Assembly (NCBI RefSeq): GCF_017794765.1
Contig: NZ_CP051236.1
Location: 989,307-1,053,306 of the forward strand
DNA length: 64,000 nt
From: Nitratireductor sp.
GTDB taxonomy: Bacteria > Pseudomonadota > Alphaproteobacteria > Rhizobiales > Rhizobiaceae
Direction: 5' to 3'
Shown here: positions 54,047 to 63,340 of the stretch, one piece after another
Numbering within the stretch: position 1 is the stretch's first letter
Layout of the letters: the number at the start of each line of letters is the position of its first letter
Made by a program: the position numbers and the translations under genes
Notes under the pieces: model-generated
Told to the model about the DNA's origin: nothing
Seen by the model: the letters and a program-made list of their open reading frames with translations, nothing else
Database searches by the model: none

Positions 54047-55320
54047 CGTTCGCCCCGAATGCGGTTGAGGATCTCTTCGGCCAGATCCTGTCGCACCTTG
54101 CCGAGGGCTTTGAGTTCACTTGCCACCAGATCGATCTCATTACCGACCGCACCGACCATCAGGGCGACATTCTGCGCATGCAGCGCCATATGGCCCTTTT
54201 GAATGCCGGTCGTGGCAAGCGCGCGCATAGCGGCAAAATTCTGAGCAAGACCGATGGAAACGATGATGCGTGCGAGTGCGTCGGCGGTTTCGACGCCCAG
54301 CAGTTTCAGATGGGCCTGCGCGGTCGGGTGCACCTTGGTGGCGCCGCCGATCAGGCCGACCGCCATCGGCATTTCCAGTATGCCGACCAGGTTGCCGTCC
54401 TTGTCCTTTTCCCAGCGCGACATGGAGCGATAGCGGCCCTCGCGTGCGGCATATGCATGTGCGCCGGCCTCGATCGCGCGGGTGTCGTTGCCGGTCGCCA
54501 GCACGACAGCGCTGACGCCGTTCATAATGCCCTTGTTGTGGGTCGCCGCGCGGTAGGGGTCCGCATCGGCAAAACGATAGGCGGAAAGCATATCGTCGCG
54601 CACCTGCGCGCCGCCGATCTCGTCGAGTGTCCACACCGCGCGTGCACGCGCTACGCGACGGTCTGCCAGATTGGTAAGAATGCGCAGCAACGTCCGGGCG
54701 CCGGTCCATTCGGCGAGCCTTGGGGCAAGCGCCTCGGCCATGCTGTTGACCGCATTGGCGCCCATCGCGTCGCGCGTGTCGACGATGATGTGCACGATGG
54801 TCATAGGCCCTTCGTCGCTGTCGATGACGCGCACGTCGATGTCGCGGAAACCACCGCCGAATTTGACGAGAAGCGGATCGGTTTCGTTGCAGATCGCCCG
54901 GATTTCATTGATCTTCTCATAAACCTTGAGACGGACATTCTCGGGGTCGCTTGCGCCGAGAAGCTGGATCTGCGCGGCCATGACGGGTCCGCTGCCCGAT
55001 GTGAAGAAGCCGCCGGTGGAACGGCATCGCTTGGCCGCGTTGCAGACGGCGGCCACGACGGAGGATTCTTCTGTCGCCATCGGCACCAGAACTTCGCGCC
55101 CGTCAACGATCATGTTGGTGGCGATGCCCACCGGGATGGCCATGGTGGTGATGGCGTTTTCGACGAGACGATCAGCAAGCTCGATTTGTCCCTCGGCTGC
55201 TGCCGCGAGGTTCGATAAGGCCTCGTTGCCGAGCTGCGCCTGTCGCGCAACGGCCTGAAGCCGCTCCGCAGGTGTCATCTTGTGAAGGCCTTCAATACGG
55301 GACGATTGGACGTCGCTCAT
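54043..55320 (-). CDS. mvaA: Hydroxymethylglutaryl-CoA reductase, class II (degradative)
   Basis: A 425-residue class II enzyme that in catabolism oxidises mevalonate to HMG-CoA with NAD(+). The catalytic residues are in MATEESSVVAA (Glu), THNKGIMNG (Lys), TGNDTRAIEAGAHAYA (Asp) and QKGHMALHAQN (His). Its partner is HMG-CoA lyase, which is why catabolism rather than mevalonate synthesis is inferred. A second ATG lies 3 bases upstream of the chosen one; the AGGA site fits 55320 better. Confidence 0.93.
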   Translation of the reverse strand: MSDVQSSRIEGLHKMTPAERLQAVARQAQLGNEALSNLAAAAEGQIELADRLVENAITTMAIPVGIATNMIVDGREVLVPMATEESSVVAAVCNAAKRCRSTGGFFTSGSGPVMAAQIQLLGASDPENVRLKVYEKINEIRAICNETDPLLVKFGGGFRDIDVRVIDSDEGPMTIVHIIVDTRDAMGANAVNSMAEALAPRLAEWTGARTLLRILTNLADRRVARARAVWTLDEIGGAQVRDDMLSAYRFADADPYRAATHNKGIMNGVSAVVLATGNDTRAIEAGAHAYAAREGRYRSMSRWEKDKDGNLVGILEMPMAVGLIGGATKVHPTAQAHLKLLGVETADALARIIVSIGLAQNFAAMRALATTGIQKGHMALHAQNVALMVGAVGNEIDLVASELKALGKVRQDLAEEILNRIRGER

Positions 55321-55334
55321 CATGTGTCCTGTGG

Positions 55335-56648
55335 TTACTGAATCATGGTTTTGGGAAGCCAGAGCACAAGCTCCGGGAACAGTGCGCAGATCAGGATGCC
55401 GAACGCCTGGAGCAGCATGAACGGGATGATGGCCCGATAGACCGTCCCCATGCCGATCCCGGCCGGCAAAACGCCTTTCATGTAGAAGAGCGTGTAGCCG
55501 AAGGGCGGCGAGATATAGGCCATCTGCGCGGAAACGAGGAACAGAATGCCGAACCAGAGCCGGTCGAAATCCAGAAAGTCGATGACCGGCAGGAAGACGG
55601 GTACGCAAAGGAGGATGATGCCGATCTCGTCAAGGAACATGCCGAGAAAGAACAGGATCGCCAGCATGACGGCCAGAACGATCCAGCGATTGGCCTCCAT
55701 GTCCTGAATGAAGCCGAGCAGGAAGTCGGCACCGCCGGTGCCGGTGAAGATCGCGACAAAGGCCCGCGCGCCGATGGTGATCCAGAGGATCATGGTCGTG
55801 ACCTTGACCACATCCATGCCGACCCCGCGCAGCAGTTCCCAGCCGAAACGGCGCTCGATCAGGGCGGAAACGAAGGCCAGCGCCACACCCACGGCGGCAG
55901 CTTCGGTCGGTGTGGCAATGCCCATATAGATGGTGCCCAATACGCCGACGATGATCAGCATTGGCAGGATGAGCGACTTCAGCGCCGCGATGCGCATCGC
56001 CCAGGTGATGTCTTCATTCTCTTCCGGGCGCGGCGCAATAGTCGGGTTGAGTGCGGCCCGCAGCACGATGTAACCGATGTAAAGCGAGGCGAGCAGAAGG
56101 CCGGGCACCACGCCGGCGATGAACATCTGGCCGATCGAGGCTTGTGCGGTGACGGCATAGACGATCGTGATGACGGAAGGCGGAATAAGGATACCGAGTG
56201 TGCCGCCGGCGCAGATCGTTCCGATGGCAAGTTCCGGCTGGTAATTGCGCTTGAGCATGGAGGGCAGGGCGAGCATCCCCATGGCGGCCACGGCCGCGCC
56301 GACAATGCCGGTCATCGCCGCGATGATCGTGCAGATGGCGATGGTGCCGACGGCAAGCCCGCCGGGCAGGCGGCGCGACCACAACTCCATTGCCTTGTAC
56401 AGACTTTCGATCACGCCGGAACGCTGCAGCACACTGGCCATCATGACGTAGAGCGGAATGGCGAGCAGCGATTCCGACTGCATCGTGTCGAAGAGGTTGA
56501 GGACGGTAACAGAGAGGGCTGCCGGTCCCCAAAGGGTGATCGTGAAGACAAGGGCGAGCGCGCCCAGCGTGAAGGCGAGCGGAAGGCCGGTCAGAAGAAG
56601 CCCGACCAGGCTTGCGAACATGATGACCAGAACGAGTTCGGAGCTCAT
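55335..56648 (-). CDS. dctM: TRAP transporter large permease (DctM family)
   Basis: A 437-residue membrane protein with about 12 helices of the DctM/IT superfamily. Landmarks are LTGLPLAFTLGALALVFT, GGTLGILIPPSVITIVYA and MFLDEIGIILLCVPVFLP. It forms the sodium-coupled channel with DctQ. Fourteen bases separate it from the HMG-CoA reductase gene, and it overlaps dctQ by an ATGA junction. Confidence 0.93.
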   Translation of the reverse strand: MSSELVLVIMFASLVGLLLTGLPLAFTLGALALVFTITLWGPAALSVTVLNLFDTMQSESLLAIPLYVMMASVLQRSGVIESLYKAMELWSRRLPGGLAVGTIAICTIIAAMTGIVGAAVAAMGMLALPSMLKRNYQPELAIGTICAGGTLGILIPPSVITIVYAVTAQASIGQMFIAGVVPGLLLASLYIGYIVLRAALNPTIAPRPEENEDITWAMRIAALKSLILPMLIIVGVLGTIYMGIATPTEAAAVGVALAFVSALIERRFGWELLRGVGMDVVKVTTMILWITIGARAFVAIFTGTGGADFLLGFIQDMEANRWIVLAVMLAILFFLGMFLDEIGIILLCVPVFLPVIDFLDFDRLWFGILFLVSAQMAYISPPFGYTLFYMKGVLPAGIGMGTVYRAIIPFMLLQAFGILICALFPELVLWLPKTMIQ

Positions 56649-57148
56649 GGGCGCGCCTCCGCGCGTGCATCATTGCGCAGGGCCGACACTGCCTCGACCA
56701 GCGCCTGTGCGCACAGCATGACAAACGCGAAGGGCACGACAAATTTCAGCCACCAGATGGGTGGGTTCCATGCAGAAAAGCTTGTCTCTCCAAGCGACCA
56801 GGCGTTTATTGCCAGTGGCCAGCTCACGGCCGCGAAAACTGCCGCGAAAATGGCGATCACGAGAAAGGCGAAGACATCGAGCATGCGGCGCGCCGGTGCG
56901 GGAGCCTTCTCGCTCACAATGTCGACCGCCACATGGCCGCGCAGATGCAGAAGGTAAGGTCCGGCCAGCATGAAATGGGGGCCGAAGACAAGCGTGCTCG
57001 CTTCCATGGCCCAGACGGTGGGCGCATCAAAAGCATAGCGCGCGATCACCTCGTAGAGGAGCATCGGCACGACCGCGAAGATGATCACCGCGGCGACAAC
57101 GAAAAGAACCCGGTTCACACCGGTGACAAAGGCGCAAACTGCCTGCAT
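56645..57148 (-). CDS. dctQ: TRAP transporter small permease (DctQ family)
   Basis: A 167-residue four-helix DctQ protein. Helices are at about 13-35, 48-68, 91-112 and 130-152; landmarks include LLYEVIARYAFDAPTVWAME and LLHLRGHVAVDI. It links DctP to the large permease. Its end overlaps dctM. Confidence 0.92.
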   Translation of the reverse strand: MQAVCAFVTGVNRVLFVVAAVIIFAVVPMLLYEVIARYAFDAPTVWAMEASTLVFGPHFMLAGPYLLHLRGHVAVDIVSEKAPAPARRMLDVFAFLVIAIFAAVFAAVSWPLAINAWSLGETSFSAWNPPIWWLKFVVPFAFVMLCAQALVEAVSALRNDARAEARP

Positions 57149-57211
57149 GGAACTGATATTCAGCCTGGGGTTGGTAGCGGGCGGCGTTTTGGCCGCCCGC
57201 CTGATACAAGG

Positions 57212-58246
57212 TCAGATGAGACCGAGCGACTGCATGAAGCCGATCTGGCTGTCGACGATCTTTGTCGCCAGCGGATCTTCCTTCGTCGCAGCTTTCCAGG
57301 AAACAACCGCCTTGGAACGGGCCTCGGCCACATCCGCCGGGTCGAGATAGATCACCTCGACCCCCTGTTCGCGGTATTTGTCGAGCACCTGGCTGTTCTG
57401 CACGATGATGCGCTGGCGCAGGGACCCGGAAATCTCGCGGGCCGCGACGGCGAGAGCCGCCTTGTAGTTGTCCGGCAATGCGTCATATGCCGCCGAATTC
57501 GCGACGTAGCTGGTCGCCGTGGTCGGCTGGTGGACACCGGGTAGAATGATGAATTTCGCGACTTCTGCGAGACCGGCCTCATAGTTGGCCGTGAGGTCGC
57601 CGCGGTCGGCGAAGTCGATCAGGCCCTTTTCGAGGCCGGAATAGACTTCCGCCGTCGCCATCGGCGTCACCGCCACACCGAGATCCCCCATCACGGCGGA
57701 GGCGAGGCCGACAAAACGGCCCTTCTTGCCGGCCATGTCTGCAATGCTCTCGATCTTGACGGTCGAATGCATCGGCTCTTCGCCATAGACAGTTGGCGCG
57801 ACGTAGGTAAGACCGGCCTTGCCATAGGCTTCACGGGCCATGTCCAGGCCGCCCAGTTCATAGAACCAGGCTTCATACTGGTCGGGGTCCGGGAAGCCGA
57901 ACGGGATGGTCGAGGTAAAGGCAAAGGACGGAATTTTTCCGGCTTCATAGCCGTCAAAAGTCTTCATCATCTGAAATGCGCCGCTGCGGACCGCATCGAA
58001 GGCCTGATTGGCCGGCACGAGTTGCCCTGCCGAGAAAAGCTTGATGTCGAACTTTCCTCCGGTAAGTTCGGCAACACGCTCGACGAACTTCTTCTCGAAC
58101 TCAAAGGGTGTGGTTCCGCCGTCCCACAGCGCTTGCATGCGCCATTGCACGGACTCCTCTGAGCGTGCCACTGCCGGCATTGCCAGCGTTGCTGCGCCAC
58201 CCAATGCAGAAGCCGTCAGAAAACGGCGCCTCTTCAAATCTGTCAT
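57212..58246 (-). CDS. dctP: TRAP transporter substrate-binding protein (DctP family), probable mevalonate binder
   Basis: A 344-residue periplasmic binding protein. A Tat-like signal (KRRRFLTASALGGAATLAMP) is followed by the DctP fold; the conserved Arg-containing segment AGKKGRFVGLASAVMG is the likely carboxylate site. I chose ATG 58246 with GGGAGGAAG upstream. The operon (TRAP importer, HMG-CoA reductase, HMG-CoA lyase) points to (R)-mevalonate as ligand; this is inference. Confidence 0.9.
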   Translation of the reverse strand: MTDLKRRRFLTASALGGAATLAMPAVARSEESVQWRMQALWDGGTTPFEFEKKFVERVAELTGGKFDIKLFSAGQLVPANQAFDAVRSGAFQMMKTFDGYEAGKIPSFAFTSTIPFGFPDPDQYEAWFYELGGLDMAREAYGKAGLTYVAPTVYGEEPMHSTVKIESIADMAGKKGRFVGLASAVMGDLGVAVTPMATAEVYSGLEKGLIDFADRGDLTANYEAGLAEVAKFIILPGVHQPTTATSYVANSAAYDALPDNYKAALAVAAREISGSLRQRIIVQNSQVLDKYREQGVEVIYLDPADVAEARSKAVVSWKAATKEDPLATKIVDSQIGFMQSLGLI

Positions 58247-58280
58247 TGCTTCCTCCCAAGACAGCAAGTTTGATCGTAAA

Positions 58281-58370
58281 CCCAAATTGTCATAAAATTA
58301 ATTGGGACAATCAAGGGACAGTTTGGCCCAAATTGGCGATGACTGTCCCGGTAATGTAAATGGGACAATA
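58281..58370. promoter_or_regulatory. Repeat-rich operator region between dctP and the MocR-type regulator
   Basis: Several repeats crowd this divergent gap: CCCAAATTG twice (58281-58289 and 58327-58335), TGGGACAAT twice (58303-58311 and 58361-58369), GGGACAGT at 58315-58322 and its inverse ACTGTCCC at 58342-58349. MocR-type regulators usually bind direct repeats in their own promoters. The last copy overlaps the ribosome site region of the regulator gene, suggesting autorepression. Confidence 0.65.
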
Positions 58371-58374
58371 CGCG

Positions 58375-59784
58375 ATGACCGCAGCCGATACACGCCTCTC
58401 CCGTGTCGATCGAATTGTCCAGCAGGTGAGTGGGCTGCTCGCCGCCGGTGCCTATAAGTCGGGTGAACGGTTGCCCTCCGTGCGCCAGGCTGCCCGGGAG
58501 CATGGCGTTTCCAAGAACACCATGGCGGAAGCCTATGACAGGCTCGTTGCACGGGGGCTTCTTGAGGCGCGTCCGGGGTCTGGCTATTACGTTGTCCAGT
58601 TTCAGCTCGACCGGCCTTCGCCTCCCGCCCCGCATGTTGCTGCGGCGGTGGACGTGGTTTCTCTCCTGCGGGAGCAGCTTGACCAGCACTATGAGGTGCG
58701 GCCGGGTGATGGCAGGCCGCCGGCATCGTGGATGGAGGGCGCGGAACTCAAACGATACTTTTCCAGCTTCAGGACGGCAGACGTCGACACGGTGGATTTC
58801 GGTTATGGCAGTTCCTGGGGGTATGCGCCCCTGCGCGAACGTCTGCGTGTCTTGCTTCTGGAGCGGTCGATCACCGCCCAGCCCGACGGGCTTCTCCTCA
58901 CGCACGGGATCAATCACGGGGTCGACCTGATCATCCGGCATCTCATTGAGCCGGGCGATACGGTGTTTGTCGATGATCCGGGCTATTACCCGCTTTTTGC
59001 AAAGTTGACGCTCGCCAAGGCAAAGATCATCGGCATCTCCCGTGGTCATGACGGGCCGGATCTGGAGGACCTGGCAGCGAAGCTGGCGCTTCACAGACCA
59101 AAGGTGTTTTTCACCCAGTCGCTGGCGCACAACCCCACCGGCAGCACCTTGTCCCCGGCGGTTTCGTTCGGCCTCATGCAACTTGCCGAGCGCTGGGGGT
59201 TTTTGCTCGTGGAGAACGACGCTCTGGCCGATATTCTGCCCGCGACACTGCCGCGCCTCGCATCCCTCGATCAGCTCAACCGGGTTCTGTATGTCGGCAC
59301 CTTCTCGAAAACGCTTTCAGCCAGTCTGCGTTGCGGCTTCGTCGCCGGCCATCCCGCGATCATTGGCGCTCTTGGTAATCTGAAAATGCTGACCACGGTG
59401 GCCACCTCCGACTATGTCGAGCGTTTCGTGTTTCATCTCATCCAGGGCGGCCAATATCTGCGGCATCTGCGAAAGCTGAAATCACGTGTCGAGGAAGCGC
59501 ACAAGACCTCGCTTGCGCGGCTCGAGGGGCTGGGGCTGACGGTCCGCAAGAGTGTCTCGCCGGGTTTTTATCTCTGGGTGGAGTTTCCCGATTCAATTGA
59601 CGAGATGGCGCTGTGCCGCGCGGCTTCGGAAGAAAGCATTTTCCTTGCGCCCGGCAGCGTCTTCCGTCCGGGAAGGCCGGCGAATGGCAAGGCGGCGATC
59701 CGGGTGAATGTTGCCTATGGCGCGCATCCGCGCTTCCTTGCCTTTCTGGCGGAGCAATTGAGAAACGCGCCCCGGGGGGGCTAG
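58375..59784 (+). CDS. MocR/PdxR-type regulator (GntR HTH fused to aminotransferase fold)
   Basis: A 469-residue regulator. The N-terminal GntR winged helix (about 10-75) contains GERLPSVRQAAREHGVSKNT and AYDRLVARGLLEARPGSGYY. The C-terminal fold type I aminotransferase domain (about 110-465) keeps the PLP Lys in GTFSKTLSASLRCGF and the Asn-Pro-Thr loop AHNPTGSTLS. It probably senses a PLP-reactive ligand and controls the divergent TRAP-mevalonate operon. An in-frame ATG at 58360 lies inside an operator repeat; I prefer 58375. Confidence 0.9.
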   Translation: MTAADTRLSRVDRIVQQVSGLLAAGAYKSGERLPSVRQAAREHGVSKNTMAEAYDRLVARGLLEARPGSGYYVVQFQLDRPSPPAPHVAAAVDVVSLLREQLDQHYEVRPGDGRPPASWMEGAELKRYFSSFRTADVDTVDFGYGSSWGYAPLRERLRVLLLERSITAQPDGLLLTHGINHGVDLIIRHLIEPGDTVFVDDPGYYPLFAKLTLAKAKIIGISRGHDGPDLEDLAAKLALHRPKVFFTQSLAHNPTGSTLSPAVSFGLMQLAERWGFLLVENDALADILPATLPRLASLDQLNRVLYVGTFSKTLSASLRCGFVAGHPAIIGALGNLKMLTTVATSDYVERFVFHLIQGGQYLRHLRKLKSRVEEAHKTSLARLEGLGLTVRKSVSPGFYLWVEFPDSIDEMALCRAASEESIFLAPGSVFRPGRPANGKAAIRVNVAYGAHPRFLAFLAEQLRNAPRGG

Positions 59785-59824
59785 AGGCGCGTCAGGTAGA
59801 GTGGCAGGGGGCTGTCCCGCGGAG

Positions 59825-60922
59825 CTAACCCCGGATCTGCACCGTCCGTGGCATGTCCGAGAGGATCTCCGCACCGTCGGCACGCAGGATGACGATCTCT
59901 TCCAGCCTGAGCCCGAATTTTCCGGGCAGGTAGATACCGGGCTCGATGGAAAACACCATGCCTTCGTCCAGAATGGTCCCGGAGGTGGCGGTCAGGTAGG
60001 GCGGCTCGTGAATGTCGATGCCAAGCCCGTGGCCGGTGCGGTGGGTGAAGTATTCGCCATAGCCGGCTTCCGTGATCACGTCGCGCGCGGCCTTGTCGAT
60101 GGCCTTTGCGGTGACACCGGGCTTGGCTGCATTCAACGCTGCGGTGACCGCCCGCTCCACGATGGCATGGACCTTCTCAAACTCCGCATCGGGCTTTCCA
60201 TAGAAGCCAACGCGCGTCATGTCGGAGGGGTAGCCGTCCAGCCGCCCGCCGGTGTCGATCAGCACCGCATCGCCTTCTTTCAGCTTCGTCGCGCCGGTGT
60301 GGTGATGCGGAAAGGCGCCATTGCCGCCAAAGCAGACGCTGGTGAACACCGGCACCGCACCCGCCGCCTTGTAGACGTCGCGGATCGCGGCGGCCACTTC
60401 CAGCTCTGTGATGCCCGGCTTCAGCGCATCGAAACCGGCCATGGCGGCCCTGTCGTTCAGCACCGCGCTTGCCTTCAGGCGTTTGTACTCGTCTTCGTCC
60501 TTGCGGGCGCGCAGATGGCCGACCGTGTCGTCGGTGAAACGGCGCTTTGCGCCCGGCAGCGCGTCGAGCAGAAGCAGCGCGAAATCGGCGCGCATCGTCT
60601 CGTCGATCACGACGCTCGGGGCCTCCGGCAGGTTCGATGCCTTCAGAAGCTCCGCAAGCGCGGCGTCCGGGCCGTCATCGTCGCGCCAGGGGAAGAATGG
60701 CAGGTCGGTCTTCTGGCGCGAGCTGTCGACATTGAGCGCGGGCATCAGGAAGCCGGCATGATCCTTCGAGACCAGCAGCATGACGGGGCGTTCGTCACCA
60801 TGCGGATCGAGGCCCGCCACATACATCATGTGGCTAGACGGGCCGATGGCGACGAGATCGGTGCCGGTTTCGCGCATGCGTTCGCGCAGGGCCTCAAGCC
60901 GCCGGTTGGAGGTGGTGGACAT
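59825..60922 (-). CDS. Xaa-Pro peptidase family protein (M24)
   Basis: A 365-residue M24 metallopeptidase. The N-terminal creatinase-like domain (about 1-125) precedes the pita-bread catalytic domain. Metal ligands are in AVLIDTGGRLDGYPSDMTR (two Asp), HRTGHGLGIDIHEPPYL (His), VFSIEPGIYL (Glu) and LRLEEIVIL (Glu). Such enzymes cut after X-Pro or act on related compounds. I chose ATG 60922 with GGAG upstream. It is transcribed downstream of the dipeptide-binding protein gene, but a terminator stands between them. Confidence 0.9.
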   Translation of the reverse strand: MSTTSNRRLEALRERMRETGTDLVAIGPSSHMMYVAGLDPHGDERPVMLLVSKDHAGFLMPALNVDSSRQKTDLPFFPWRDDDGPDAALAELLKASNLPEAPSVVIDETMRADFALLLLDALPGAKRRFTDDTVGHLRARKDEDEYKRLKASAVLNDRAAMAGFDALKPGITELEVAAAIRDVYKAAGAVPVFTSVCFGGNGAFPHHHTGATKLKEGDAVLIDTGGRLDGYPSDMTRVGFYGKPDAEFEKVHAIVERAVTAALNAAKPGVTAKAIDKAARDVITEAGYGEYFTHRTGHGLGIDIHEPPYLTATSGTILDEGMVFSIEPGIYLPGKFGLRLEEIVILRADGAEILSDMPRTVQIRG

Positions 60923-60956
60923 GGACAAACTCCAGAAATGAGAGAGAGAGGCGCTT

Positions 60957-60996
60957 TGAAAAGAAAAGAGGCCGCCACGACTGGCGGGACGGCCTC
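60957..60996 (-). terminator. Terminator of the dipeptide-binding protein gene
   Basis: On the minus strand GAGGCCGTCCCGCCAG pairs with CTGGCGG...GGCCTC-like bases across a short loop, giving a GC-rich stem at 60968-60996 followed by TTTTCTTTTC. It stands 18 bases after the binding-protein stop. Confidence 0.7.
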
Positions 60997-61013
60997 GGAT
61001 GCTATGGCGTTTG

Positions 61014-62600
61014 TCAGTCTTTCGTGACGAGCCGGTAGTAGACGAAGTCGGAGGTGGCGCCGTTGACATAGCCGTTCACCTTCTTGTCCATCGCCACCTG
61101 GTAGGCGGCCTGGAACATGATGATGATCGGTGACTTGGCCTGCACGTCCTTCTGCAACTCGACGTACATCGCATTGCGCGTGTCGGCGTCGGATTCGGCA
61201 AGAGCTGCCGCCGTGCGGTCGTTCATCTCTGCCGGCACGGCCCAGGCGTTCCGCCACGTGGTGGTGGCCTGGTAGTTGTCGTCGGAATTGTCGCGGTTAT
61301 AGGCGAATGCCTTCGCGTTGGAGTGCGGATCCATGAAATCCGGACCCCAGTAGAGCAGCATCGCCTCGTGGCTGCGCTCACGGTACTTGGTGATGACCTG
61401 CGAGCCCGTGCCGGGGATGATGTCGAAATTGATGCCGGCTTCCGCAAAGCTCGCCTGCAATGACTGCGCCATGTCGGTGAACGGCGTCGAGTTGATGACA
61501 TCGAGCGTCACGTTGATCGGCGTTTCCACACCGGCATCGGCGAGGATCTGCTTCGCCTTCTCCGGATCGTAGGTGTAGGGCGTTTCGTCATAGGAGCCGG
61601 GGAAGCCCTTCGGCCAGAAGGCCTGGTGGATCTCCATCTGTCCCTTGAGGAAGCTTTCGGTCATGCCCTCGTAGTTGACGAGGTAGCGTGCGGCCTCCCA
61701 GACCGCTTCGGGCTGCAGAGCTTCCGTCTTCTGGTTGAAGGAGACGAAATGCACGGCGGCCTGCGGATAGGTCTCGACCTTGATGTTTTCGGCGCTGATG
61801 CCGTTGATCTGGTCCGGCGTCAGGTTGCGGGCCATGTCCACATCGCCCGACTGAAGCAGAAGCTGCTGGGTTGCTGCTTCCGCCACGTGACGGATGATGA
61901 CGTTCTCGACCTTCGGCGCACCCTTGAAGTAGTCGGCATTGGCGCCCATGCGTACCAGCTCGCCGGGGCGATAGGCCGTCAGCTTGAACGGGCCGGAACC
62001 GGCGGAGTTCGAATTGAGCCACTTGTTGCCCATGTCGCCGTTTTCTTCATGCTCCATGACCGTCTTTTCATCAACGATGGAAGCCGGGCGGGCGGCCAGA
62101 ACGTTGAGCACGAAGGCAGGCGAGAAGTCGCCCTCGTATTTCACGACAACCCTGTTTCCGTCGACGGTGACCATCTGGTCCACATTCTCCGCCGTCCAGC
62201 CGAGCTGGGCGAGGATGAAGGCAGGGGTCAGGTTCAGCTTGATGACGCGGGCAAAGGAAAACGCCACGTCTTCCGCGCGCACCGGGTTGCCCGAATGGAA
62301 GGTCGCGCCGTCGCGCATGGTGAAGGTGATGGTCTTTGCTTCCGCATCGGCTTCCCACTCGGCTGCAAGGCCGGGAGCGAGCACCGTCGGGTCTTCGGCG
62401 TCGTACTGCACGAGGCGGTCATAGATGTTGGTGACCAGCTCGCCCGACGAGAACTCGTAGGCCTGAGCGGGATCGATGGCGACGATGTCGTCGATGTTCT
62501 GCGCGACGACCAGCACATTGTCCGGCGTGGCTGCGAGCACATGCTGCGAAAGCGGCATGGTGAGGGCGGCGGCAAGGAGCGCCGTTTTGAAGAGCTTCAT
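61014..62600 (-). CDS. Dipeptide/oligopeptide ABC transporter substrate-binding protein (DppA-like)
   Basis: A 528-residue SBP_bac_5 protein. The Sec signal is FKTALLAAALTMPLSQHVLA. Landmarks are EFSSGELVTNIYDRLVQYDA near the start and AYRPGELVRMGANADYFKG centrally. I chose ATG 62600 with AAAGGAGGAG upstream. It faces the permease gene at the window end across the XRE-cupin regulator gene, and the three probably form one import system. Confidence 0.9.
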   Translation of the reverse strand: MKLFKTALLAAALTMPLSQHVLAATPDNVLVVAQNIDDIVAIDPAQAYEFSSGELVTNIYDRLVQYDAEDPTVLAPGLAAEWEADAEAKTITFTMRDGATFHSGNPVRAEDVAFSFARVIKLNLTPAFILAQLGWTAENVDQMVTVDGNRVVVKYEGDFSPAFVLNVLAARPASIVDEKTVMEHEENGDMGNKWLNSNSAGSGPFKLTAYRPGELVRMGANADYFKGAPKVENVIIRHVAEAATQQLLLQSGDVDMARNLTPDQINGISAENIKVETYPQAAVHFVSFNQKTEALQPEAVWEAARYLVNYEGMTESFLKGQMEIHQAFWPKGFPGSYDETPYTYDPEKAKQILADAGVETPINVTLDVINSTPFTDMAQSLQASFAEAGINFDIIPGTGSQVITKYRERSHEAMLLYWGPDFMDPHSNAKAFAYNRDNSDDNYQATTTWRNAWAVPAEMNDRTAAALAESDADTRNAMYVELQKDVQAKSPIIIMFQAAYQVAMDKKVNGYVNGATSDFVYYRLVTKD

Positions 62601-62622
62601 CTTGTTCTCCTCCTTTTCTGGA

Positions 62623-63288
62623 TCAGGAATTGCTCTTGGTTTTTCTTGGTGGTTTGCCGGAGGCCTTGTCCGGCGAAACCAGTTCGATGCGATTGTTGGC
62701 CTGGCCATTGGCGCTGAACACGGTCAGCGTACCGGTCCACAAAAGGCGGGCCGGCATATCGGTGGTGTTCTTCCAGGCATGCGGGGTGTTGCCGCGATAG
62801 TGCAGGCTGTCCCCGGCCTTCATCACCATTTCCTCTCCGTCGAGATACTGGGTGATGGTGCCTTCGAGAATGTAGATCAGCTCTTCGCCTTCATGGCTCA
62901 CCGTCTCTGACGAATAGCCCGGCGGCACTGTCAGCACGAAGGAGGAAAGCTGGCTTCCGGGAAACTCTGTCCCGAGCCGCTCATAGATGATCGAGGAGCC
63001 GGCAATTGAGAATTGCTGGCGGCTTTCAGCCCGCGTCAGCCCGTCCTCGGCGCGGGGCTGGGCGACGAAATAATCGAGCCCCACACCCAGCGCGCGGGCA
63101 ATGCCGGCAAGCGAACCGAGCGTCGGCGTGGCGTTGTCGCGCTCCACCTGGCTCAGATACCCAACGGAGAGGCCTGAAGCCTTGCCGAGCTGTTGCAGGG
63201 TGAGGCCGAGCTGCCGGCGGCGGGCGCGTATCAGCACACCAATTCTGGTGTCTACATCGGGCGTGGCACGGGCCGGCTGCGTACTCAA
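62623..63288 (-). CDS. XRE family regulator with cupin domain
   Basis: A 221-residue regulator. The N-terminal HTH (about 15-70) holds QLGLTLQQLGKASGLSVGYL and SQVERDNATPTLGSLAGIAR. The C-terminal cupin (about 125-195) holds HEGEELIYILEGTI and LHYRGNTPHAWKN. I chose TTG 63286-63288 because of the GGGGGA site six bases before it; the longer frame to 63345 runs through AT-rich promoter DNA. It lies just upstream of the peptide-binding protein gene (22 bases) and probably regulates it and the divergent permease. Confidence 0.88.
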   Translation of the reverse strand: MSTQPARATPDVDTRIGVLIRARRRQLGLTLQQLGKASGLSVGYLSQVERDNATPTLGSLAGIARALGVGLDYFVAQPRAEDGLTRAESRQQFSIAGSSIIYERLGTEFPGSQLSSFVLTVPPGYSSETVSHEGEELIYILEGTITQYLDGEEMVMKAGDSLHYRGNTPHAWKNTTDMPARLLWTGTLTVFSANGQANNRIELVSPDKASGKPPRKTKSNS

Positions 63289-63303
63289 AGATTTTTCCCC
63301 CAC

Positions 63304-63340
63304 AAAAATTTTTTTGATGTAACCAGATTTTTTTGTATGA
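63304..63340. promoter_or_regulatory. Direct repeat ATTTTTTTG in the XRE-cupin/permease gap
   Basis: ATTTTTTTG occurs at 63308-63316 and again at 63327-63335, 19 bases apart, in an unusually AT-rich stretch of the 233-base gap between divergent genes. It may be an operator or promoter region; no clear -10 or -35 pair stands out. Confidence 0.4.

Noticed and set aside
55272..56957. 561-residue plus-strand open frame rich in Asp, Gly and His
   Set aside because: It lies antisense to the TRAP permease genes and has no domain features; long shadow frames are expected in GC-rich DNA.
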